Below are positions 1 through 5,504 of a stretch of 11,354 nucleotides of DNA, piece after piece. The number at the start of each line of letters is the position of its first letter. The stretch's first letter is position 1. A model generated the notes under the pieces. The model saw only the letters and a list, made by a program, of their open reading frames with translations. It was not told the origin of the DNA and made no database searches. The DNA comes from Bacillota bacterium (GTDB lineage: Bacteria > Bacillota > Clostridia > Lachnospirales > Lachnospiraceae), in the NCBI GenBank assembly GCA_023398615.1, contig JAEWSD010000024.1, forward strand, positions 1-11,354, read 5' to 3'. The translations under genes and the position numbers were made by a program.

Positions 1-621
1 ATGATTATGATGACGGAATGGTTCGAATATGTCGGTGCTGTTCTGATGGCATATTATCCGGGCCAGAAGGGCGGAACAGCTATCGCGGAAATACTGTTCG
101 GCAATGTGAATCCGAGCGGAAAGCTTCCGTATGTGGTTCCTTATGCCGTCGAGGATCTTCCTCAGGTGGCTTGGAACACGACCTCTCAGTGGTACAACTA
201 TTATCACGGTTATGCCAAGCTGGAGAAAGAAGGCACGAAGCCGTTCCTCCCTTACGGCTTCGGTTTATCCTATACAAGATTCGAGCTTTCGGACGCGGTA
301 TTCTCTGTCTCCGGTCAGGAAGTTGCTGCAAGCTGCAGAATTAAAAATACCGGCGCAGTGGACGGAGACGAGGTCGTGCAGTTATATGTGGGCTTTAAGA
401 ATTCGAAGGTAGACAGGCCCGTCAAGCTGCTTCGGGGCTTTGCAAGAGTAAGTCTGCCGGCAGGAAAATCAAAAAGTGTTACCATCAGCTGTCCGGTCGA
501 AAAGCTGAAGTGGTTCAATCCGGAAAAGGACGATTGGGAGCTGGAGCATATGAGCTACGAGATGTATATCGGAAGCAGCAGTGATAATAATGATCTCCTG
601 ACAGGGACTGTAGTTCTGTAG
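1..621 (+). CDS. GH3 glycoside hydrolase, C-terminal part (5' end outside window)
   Basis: This is the 3' end of a family-3 glycoside hydrolase gene (beta-glucosidase/beta-xylosidase superfamily), which removes sugars from the non-reducing end of glycosides. The frame is open from base 1 with no upstream stop, so the ATG at base 1 is probably internal. Residues about 1-45 match the end of the GH3 C-terminal alpha/beta domain, with AYYPGQKGGTAIAEILFG followed by NPSGKLP. PYGFGLSYT at about 84-92 is the typical GH3 linker motif. Residues about 105-195 form a fibronectin-III-like domain with KNTG.VDGDEVVQLYV. The catalytic domain, and therefore any signal peptide, lies outside the window. The gene ends 62 bases before the ABC ATPase and may belong to the same operon. 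Its Fn3 region resembles that of the second GH3 enzyme only loosely, so the two are not a recent duplication. Family confidence is high; the substrate is unknown. Confidence 0.9.
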   Translation: MIMMTEWFEYVGAVLMAYYPGQKGGTAIAEILFGNVNPSGKLPYVVPYAVEDLPQVAWNTTSQWYNYYHGYAKLEKEGTKPFLPYGFGLSYTRFELSDAVFSVSGQEVAASCRIKNTGAVDGDEVVQLYVGFKNSKVDRPVKLLRGFARVSLPAGKSKSVTISCPVEKLKWFNPEKDDWELEHMSYEMYIGSSSDNNDLLTGTVVL

Positions 622-683
622 CATAAGGAACAATATTTATTGATCGGGCGGATATGACAGCCCGGATGAAATGAGGTAATCAG
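622..683. other. Short spacer with weak hairpin and Shine-Dalgarno
   Basis: This 62-base gap lies between the GH3 fragment and the ABC ATPase gene. CGGGC at 645-649 can pair with GCCCG at 660-664 around a 10-base loop, but no T-run follows, so this is not a convincing intrinsic terminator. GAGGT at 673-677 is a good ribosome binding site 6 bases before the ATG at 684. I see no clear sigma-A promoter, so read-through from the GH3 gene is plausible. Confidence 0.35.
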
Positions 684-911
684 ATGAATAATCAATGTTT
701 ATTTGAGACAAAGGGAATATACAAATCCTTTGGACCTACCCGGGCCCTGGTAGATGTGGAGCTGTCCGTCTTTCGCGGAGACGTCAGGGGATTGATCGGA
801 GAAAACGGCAGCGGTAAATCAACGCTGTCCTCCATTGCGGCCGGAGCACAGACTGCGGATGAGGGCGAAATGTTTTTTCGGGGAAACCTTATGCACCGAA
901 GGGTATGGTAG
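684..911 (+). CDS. N-terminal fragment of sugar ABC ATPase (NBD1 Walker A)
   Basis: This 75-codon open frame starts at an ATG with GAGGT 6 bases upstream. Residues 1-65 are a normal start of NBD1: KGIYKSFGPTRALVDV, then the P-loop GENGSGKST at residues 39-47. From about residue 66 the frame is shifted and the last residues up to W75 are not homologous sequence. The fragment alone has no Q-loop, signature or Walker B and could not be an ATPase. It overlaps the downstream open frame by 7 bases (ATGGTAG, 905-911). Confidence 0.6.
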   Translation: MNNQCLFETKGIYKSFGPTRALVDVELSVFRGDVRGLIGENGSGKSTLSSIAAGAQTADEGEMFFRGNLMHRRVW

Positions 912-2191
912 ATGCGCAAAAGCAGGGGATCAGTATGGTGGTTCAGGAGATGGGCACGATACCCGGAATCTCCGTTGCGTCCAATATTTTTCTGGGAAAT
1001 ATGCAGCTGTTCTCAAAAAACGGATTTTTAAGCCTGCGTAAAATGAATCAGGCGGCGAAAAAGATCCTGACGGAAATAGGAGTGCCTGAGATTGAGCCAA
1101 CCATGATGATTGACCAGTTGAATTTCGAGGACAGAAAAATTGTTGAAATTGCAAGGGCAATGTATTCTGAGCCCGATTTGCTGATCATTGATGAGACAAC
1201 GACGGCATTGGCTCAGAAGGGGAGGACGATATTATACAGGATTATTGAACAGATGAAGGAGCGGAACAAGGCGGTCCTGTTCATTTCTCACGACCTGGAT
1301 GAACTGATCAGGGTATGCAATACCATTACGGTACTTCGGGACGGTAATTTTATTGACACACTGACCAAGGAAGAGATGAGCGTCGAGAAATTGAGAAGGC
1401 TCATGGTGGGAAGAGAGCTTACCGGCAGCTATTACCGGGCGGACTATGACGGAAGCTGCTCCGGGAAGGTAGTATTGGATATTCAGCACATTACGACCGG
1501 CGTCAATGTAGAGAATTTCTCCGCGCAGCTGCATCAGGGGGAAATCCTCGGCATCGGCGGCTTATCGGACTGCGGCATGCATGAGGTGGGAAGGGCGGCC
1601 TTTGGCATCGACAAAATGATTACCGGTTATGTCGGGCTTAATACGGACGGAGGGACACTGACAGTCGATTCTCCGGAAGCAGCCATCAGAAATAAAATGG
1701 GTTATGTGTCAAAGGACAGGGACAAGGAAGCATTGATCCTGACAGATACCATCAAGGAGAATATCGTGTCTCCGAGTCTTCCTTTGCTTGAAAAGGCATC
1801 GTACATATCCAGGGCAAGTGAGAACAGGATGGCCGACGAACAGATTAAAACCATGGAAATCAAATGTTATGCCAACGATCAATATTGCAATGAGCTTTCC
1901 GGCGGAAATAAGCAGAAGGTTGTATTTGCAAAATGGCTTGCAAACCGGAGCGATATCTTCATTCTCGACTGTCCGACCCGCGGTATTGATGTCGGTGTAA
2001 AAGCCAATATGTACGCACTGATGTATCAGCTTAAGAGGCAGGGAAAATCTATTCTGATGATATCGGAGGAGCTGCCGGAGCTGATTGGTATGAGTGACCG
2101 TATTCTGATTATGAAAGACGGGAAAATAACAGGCGATTTTATACGCAGTGAATCCCTGACGGAACATAATCTCATTCAATACATGGTATAG
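905..2191 (+). CDS. Sugar ABC ATPase, main fragment (rest of NBD1 plus NBD2)
   Basis: This 428-codon frame holds most of an RbsA-type ATPase. NBD1 contributes Q14 of the Q-loop (VVQEMG), a degenerate signature LNFED at 72-76, Walker B LLIIDE ending at E97, and the switch histidine H129. NBD2 has a degenerate Walker A region (GGLSDCGMHEVG, 218-229), a canonical signature LSGGN at 331-335, Walker B ILDCPTRGID with Cys356 where the catalytic Glu would be, and SEELPE in place of the H-loop. Such asymmetry is normal for this family: the working site pairs NBD1 Walker A/B with NBD2 LSGGN. The ATG at 905 has only GAAGGG one base upstream, so independent initiation would be poor. The true start is probably 684 in another frame. 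The stop overlaps the Shine-Dalgarno of the following permease gene, indicating translational coupling. Confidence 0.85.
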   Translation: MVDAQKQGISMVVQEMGTIPGISVASNIFLGNMQLFSKNGFLSLRKMNQAAKKILTEIGVPEIEPTMMIDQLNFEDRKIVEIARAMYSEPDLLIIDETTTALAQKGRTILYRIIEQMKERNKAVLFISHDLDELIRVCNTITVLRDGNFIDTLTKEEMSVEKLRRLMVGRELTGSYYRADYDGSCSGKVVLDIQHITTGVNVENFSAQLHQGEILGIGGLSDCGMHEVGRAAFGIDKMITGYVGLNTDGGTLTVDSPEAAIRNKMGYVSKDRDKEALILTDTIKENIVSPSLPLLEKASYISRASENRMADEQIKTMEIKCYANDQYCNELSGGNKQKVVFAKWLANRSDIFILDCPTRGIDVGVKANMYALMYQLKRQGKSILMISEELPELIGMSDRILIMKDGKITGDFIRSESLTEHNLIQYMV

Positions 2192-2203
2192 GGGGTGGAC
2201 AGG

Positions 2204-3211
2204 ATGTCTGAAGAGAAAATTTTGGCAAAAGACCGGGAAGAGGAGAAGCTGGTGCAGGAGCGGCTGGTAAATAAAATCAGAAAAAAGAGGCTGATTACCA
2301 ATATACTGCCTTTTCTGGGTGTGGTTTTTATCTTCCTGTTTTTTATTATTGTTACAAACGGAAAGACCATTACCAGCACCAATCTGATCAATCTGGTCAA
2401 TCAAAGCTATACCCTGATCATCGTTGCGGTGGGCGCAGCCTTTGTCTATGCATATGGCGGCATGGATATGTCCGTTGGTGCCGTCCAGGCGCTGATTTCA
2501 GTCATTATTGCCGTATTTGCATTAAATCACTGGCTTCCGACCTGGTGTGTTCTACCGCTGGCTATCCTGCTCGGAATGGTAATCAGCTCCCTGAATGGTA
2601 TTGTTTCGATTTATACCAAGGTGCCGGTGTTTGTAGTCAGTCTATGCATCATGAATATCTGTACCGGAATTGTGGCAACGGTCGTATCCAAGAAGGATAT
2701 TTATATGCCATATTCCGAATACAAGCTTTGGAATAACAATATTTTAAAAGGAATCGTGATGATCTTTGTAATCGCGCTCGGCTATTATGTCTTTGAATAT
2801 ACGAAGATGGGTAAAAACCTTAAGATTATGGGCGGAAACATGACGTCGGCCAAGTTGAACGGAATTAACCTTACAAAGTATACCGTCCTTGCTTATGTGC
2901 TTATCGGTGTAACGATCGGACTGGTTGCATTTTTCGCTATGGCCCGTACAGGGGTGGTTACCGCATCTACCGGAAACGGATTAATGCTGGATGTTCTTAC
3001 GGCGATCGTATTGGGCGGATTTCCTCTGACGGGAGGAGCAAAGGCAAAGATCCGGGCGGCGGTCCTGGGAGCAATAATTGTTGCAATACTTAATAACGGG
3101 CTTACCATCTGGGGAGTCGATCCTAATTATGTGGATGGTGTTCAGGGAATTCTGTTCCTGATTATCGTATATATCAGCTATGAACGCCGAAAGGGCGAAA
3201 TATTTGATTAA
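2204..3211 (+). CDS. Sugar ABC transporter permease, RbsC family (permease 1)
   Basis: This is an integral membrane subunit of a ribose/xylose-type importer (BPD_transp_2 family), 335 residues. A charged cytoplasmic N-terminus (about 1-30) is followed by roughly 8-10 hydrophobic segments from about 31 to 326. Family hallmarks are visible: YGGMDMSVGAVQAL at about 84-97 (like GGIDLSVGS in RbsC), a cytoplasmic stretch KMGKNLKIMGGN...LNGIN at about 201-222, and AIVLGGFPLTGGAKAKI at about 267-283. I chose the ATG at 2204 rather than the in-frame GTG at 2195, because GGGGGTG (2191-2197) is then a Shine-Dalgarno at 6-base spacing; the GTG lies inside that element. The gap to the ATPase stop is 12 bases. 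It probably pairs with the second permease in this cluster. The sugar is not identifiable. Confidence 0.93.
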   Translation: MSEEKILAKDREEEKLVQERLVNKIRKKRLITNILPFLGVVFIFLFFIIVTNGKTITSTNLINLVNQSYTLIIVAVGAAFVYAYGGMDMSVGAVQALISVIIAVFALNHWLPTWCVLPLAILLGMVISSLNGIVSIYTKVPVFVVSLCIMNICTGIVATVVSKKDIYMPYSEYKLWNNNILKGIVMIFVIALGYYVFEYTKMGKNLKIMGGNMTSAKLNGINLTKYTVLAYVLIGVTIGLVAFFAMARTGVVTASTGNGLMLDVLTAIVLGGFPLTGGAKAKIRAAVLGAIIVAILNNGLTIWGVDPNYVDGVQGILFLIIVYISYERRKGEIFD

Positions 3212-3225
3212 AGGAGGATATTATT

Positions 3226-4455
3226 ATGAAAAAAATTGTAGCAGTACTGTTGACTCTGACCCTGGCATTCGGTACGGTAATGACCGGTTGTTCCGGATCA
3301 GGCGATACTGCCGGTACTGCCGGTAAAACCGCGGACACCAAGGAGGTCACGGCAGACGGCAAGGACTCTGCAGATACGGGGGATGCATATCAGGTCGATA
3401 CCGGTGAAGCTAAATATCCGGTTGCTTCTGAGCTGGAAAGGCATAAGATCGGCGTGCTGTGGTATGGCTGGACGGATTTACTGAGTACTTCGATCAAGAA
3501 AAATATGGACTATATCGGAAAGGAATTTAATTGTGAGATTGTTTATGCGGAGGCTATGAGTGCGGAAGAGGCCATTGCTGAGACCGAGAATCTGATTGCC
3601 GCCGGATGTGAAGGGATCATTTCTCTCTTCGTATACGCCAACATGATTGAAAAATGTGAAGAGACCGGTGTATTTCTGGCGCAGTTTTGCAATGAAACTA
3701 CGGATTCCGAGCTATTGACTATGATTAAGGATTCCAAATATTTTGCGGGTATGGTAAATGAAAATGATGAAGCCTGCGGCGAGGCTATGGTAGACGACCT
3801 GTATGAAAGAGGCTGCAGAAATATCGTTTGGCTCGCACCCGCCGCCGGTATGTCTACAAACCATGATAACCGTGTGAGAGGTATTGAGACTGCCACTGCG
3901 AGATACAAGGATTTAAACGTACTGTCCAACTACCGCGGCGATGAGATGTCGGACGCCCTGACTACCTTTGCCGTCACCTATCCCGATCTGGACGGCATCA
4001 TCCTGACCGGCGGTGCGAGCGGCGGAACGGAAGAGTTCTACCAGGTTATGACCTCGGAAGGACTTTCCGACCGGGGTGTTATCTTTGCTACGATCGATAT
4101 CGGCGAGGGAACGGATGAGAGACTGGCAAGCGGAGACTTAGGCTGGATTGCGGGAGGACAGTTCCCAACCTCAGGAGTAGCCTTTACCTTGGTTTATAAC
4201 GCAATTACCGGCAATAAGGTCCTGTCCGATCCGACAAAGGCGCTTTACAGAAAATTCATGGTTCTTCAATCCGTGGACGACTATAATGCTTACAAAACCT
4301 ATGTGGAAGGAGATATTCCTCCATATTCGGGTGATGAGCTGAAGTCATTAATCGTTAAATTCAACCCTGAGGCAAATGTAGAGCTTTATAACCAGTTTGA
4401 TGATAACTACGGAATAGACGATGTGGTGGCAAGACATAAGGAGCTTTTTAAATAA
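3226..4455 (+). CDS. Sugar ABC transporter solute-binding lipoprotein
   Basis: This is a solute-binding protein of the periplasmic-binding-protein type I class (RbsB-like), 409 residues, expected to sit on the outer face of the membrane as a lipoprotein. It has a type II signal peptide with a KK N-terminus, a hydrophobic core and the lipobox VMTGC, with lipidated Cys22. Residues about 23-62 form a Gly/Thr/Asp/Ala-rich linker. The two-lobe domain runs from about HKIGVLWYG (73-81) to the end. Recognisable elements are AIAETENLIAAGCEGII (about 116-132), NENDEACGEAM (178-188) and the HDNRVRGIETA helix (213-223). A strong Shine-Dalgarno, AAAGGAGG (3210-3217), lies 8 bases before the ATG and overlaps the stop codon of permease 1. 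The gene sits between two permease genes, which is unusual. Ligand unknown; a sugar or glycoside is inferred from the flanking GH3 genes. Confidence 0.93.
   Translation: MKKIVAVLLTLTLAFGTVMTGCSGSGDTAGTAGKTADTKEVTADGKDSADTGDAYQVDTGEAKYPVASELERHKIGVLWYGWTDLLSTSIKKNMDYIGKEFNCEIVYAEAMSAEEAIAETENLIAAGCEGIISLFVYANMIEKCEETGVFLAQFCNETTDSELLTMIKDSKYFAGMVNENDEACGEAMVDDLYERGCRNIVWLAPAAGMSTNHDNRVRGIETATARYKDLNVLSNYRGDEMSDALTTFAVTYPDLDGIILTGGASGGTEEFYQVMTSEGLSDRGVIFATIDIGEGTDERLASGDLGWIAGGQFPTSGVAFTLVYNAITGNKVLSDPTKALYRKFMVLQSVDDYNAYKTYVEGDIPPYSGDELKSLIVKFNPEANVELYNQFDDNYGIDDVVARHKELFK
3306..3323 (+). repeat. Two tandem copies of a 9-base unit in the lipoprotein linker
   Basis: TACTGCCGG occurs twice in direct succession at 3306-3314 and 3315-3323. 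In protein it gives a repeated Thr-Ala-Gly in the flexible linker after the lipid-modified cysteine. Such codon-phase repeats can expand or contract without breaking the frame and simply change the tether length. Confidence 0.7.
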
Positions 4456-4494
4456 TCCGTCTGTAATGATCAATCGAAAGTATAAGGTGATGCT

Positions 4495-5502
4495 ATGAAT
4501 AAAAAGGTCAAGGAATATATAATAAAAGCTGTAAAATCTCTGATACTTCCGGTATGCGTATATCTGTTTTTCCGCATCGTTGCTCAATCCGGAAGGTTTG
4601 GCTCCAATGCGCAAATGATGGTTATATTCAGACAGTCGGTTCAGCCGATCCTGATGGCCTGGGCATTGGCCTTCAACATGAGTATTCATATGTGGGATTT
4701 TTCCGCGGGAGCAGTGGTCATCGTCGCCTGCATTGCAGGCGGCAATCTGGCATTGATGACCGGTACCGGCACGGTTGGACTGATTGTGTTCTGTGTTCTG
4801 ATTGCTCTCGTGATGTCCGCATTTACCGGTGCACTGTATAATATTATGAAGGTTCCTTCCATGGTTCTGACGGTGGGATTGGTGCTCATCTATGAAACAA
4901 TGACTTACATCGTAAACCGGGGAAACGGAGTCTTAATCTCAGGAGATTTAACTGTTTTATCGCGGGCTCCTTATTGCTTTATCATTCTGGCAATTATGTT
5001 TGTGATCATTTATGTGGTATATAATTACACCTCCTTCGGTCATGATGTCAGAGCCCTGGGGAACGGACAGCTGATTGCCAGAAATGCGGGCTTAAGTCCC
5101 GGAAAAACCAAATTCAAATCCTTTCTTTTCGGAGGCCTGTTCCTTGGTATTTCCGCCGTCATATACATATCGGCTAAGGGTAAAGTGGCTCCGGTAACGG
5201 GTATGGCGAGCGTTACAACGATATTCGACGCGATGATGGGTATCTTCATAGGACTGTTCCTGAGCAAATACTGTAACATGCCGGTCGGAGTGGCCATCGG
5301 AACCTTTACGATGAAGATGCTTACAACAGGACTGGTCGCCCTTGGATTATCCACAACGGTGAGAGATATTTCGCAGGGCTTCTTCCTGCTGATTATTCTC
5401 GTTATTTCCAACAATCAGGGCGTTTTTGAAGAAATCAGGCTGAGGAAGCGAAGAGCTGCGGAGGCAAATCGAAAGTATGAGGCGGATCAAACGGAGGGAT
5501 AA
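4495..5502 (+). CDS. Sugar ABC transporter permease, divergent RbsC family (permease 2)
   Basis: This second integral membrane subunit has 335 residues, the same length as permease 1 but clearly different in sequence. Hydrophobic segments run from about residue 14 to 305. The conserved RbsC-type loop after the third segment is changed to WDFSAGAVVIV at about 67-77, where permease 1 has GGMDMSVGA. The cytoplasmic coupling region FGHDVRALGNGQLIARNAG (about 181-199) is well preserved. The C-terminus (about 312-335) is a charged tail with RLRKRR. AAGGTGAT (4483-4490) is a good ribosome binding site 4 bases from the ATG. The gap to the binding-protein gene is 39 bases and the gap to the GH3 start is 2 bases. 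A heterodimeric permease pair served by one twin ATPase is the likely arrangement. Confidence 0.9.
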   Translation: MNKKVKEYIIKAVKSLILPVCVYLFFRIVAQSGRFGSNAQMMVIFRQSVQPILMAWALAFNMSIHMWDFSAGAVVIVACIAGGNLALMTGTGTVGLIVFCVLIALVMSAFTGALYNIMKVPSMVLTVGLVLIYETMTYIVNRGNGVLISGDLTVLSRAPYCFIILAIMFVIIYVVYNYTSFGHDVRALGNGQLIARNAGLSPGKTKFKSFLFGGLFLGISAVIYISAKGKVAPVTGMASVTTIFDAMMGIFIGLFLSKYCNMPVGVAIGTFTMKMLTTGLVALGLSTTVRDISQGFFLLIILVISNNQGVFEEIRLRKRRAAEANRKYEADQTEG

Positions 5503-5504
5503 AC

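Larger units (their letters stand above)
684..2191 (+). pseudogene. Sugar ABC transporter ATPase (RbsA/MglA type), frameshifted
   Basis: Together the two frames encode a twin-NBD ATPase of the ribose/galactose/xylose importer family, which powers uptake from the cytoplasmic side of the membrane. Adding one base restores a continuous protein of 502 residues, close to the usual 500 or so. The lesion lies in 873-886. Adding a T to the six-T run (873-878) gives a local reading FFSGKPYAPKGMVDAQK, and adding an A to the three-A run (884-886) gives FFRGKPYAPKG; both fit the family's usual sequence before the Q-loop. As written, the first frame stops at 909-911. Everything else looks intact: NBD1 Walker A, Q-loop, Walker B and H-loop, and the NBD2 signature. 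The neighbours are the matching permeases and binding protein. A sequencing or assembly error, a genuine inactivating mutation, or (less likely) recoding would all explain it. Confidence 0.75.

Noticed and set aside
645..664. Inverted repeat CGGGC/GCCCG as terminator between the GH3 fragment and the ATPase gene
   Set aside because: The stem has only 5 bp, the loop is 10 bases, and no T-run follows.
873..880. Programmed -1 frameshift signal at the T run
   Set aside because: The site reads G TTT TTT C, which is not a full X XXY YYZ heptamer, and I see no obvious downstream stimulatory stem; error or mutation is simpler, so it is kept only as an alternative.
2195..2203. GTG at 2195 as start of permease 1
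   Set aside because: The GTG lies inside the GGGGGTG Shine-Dalgarno element; the ATG at 2204 has correct 6-base spacing to it.
1709..2404. Open frame of 231 codons on the - strand
   Set aside because: It runs antisense across the ATPase end and the permease start, both well supported by motifs, and its translation resembles no protein family.
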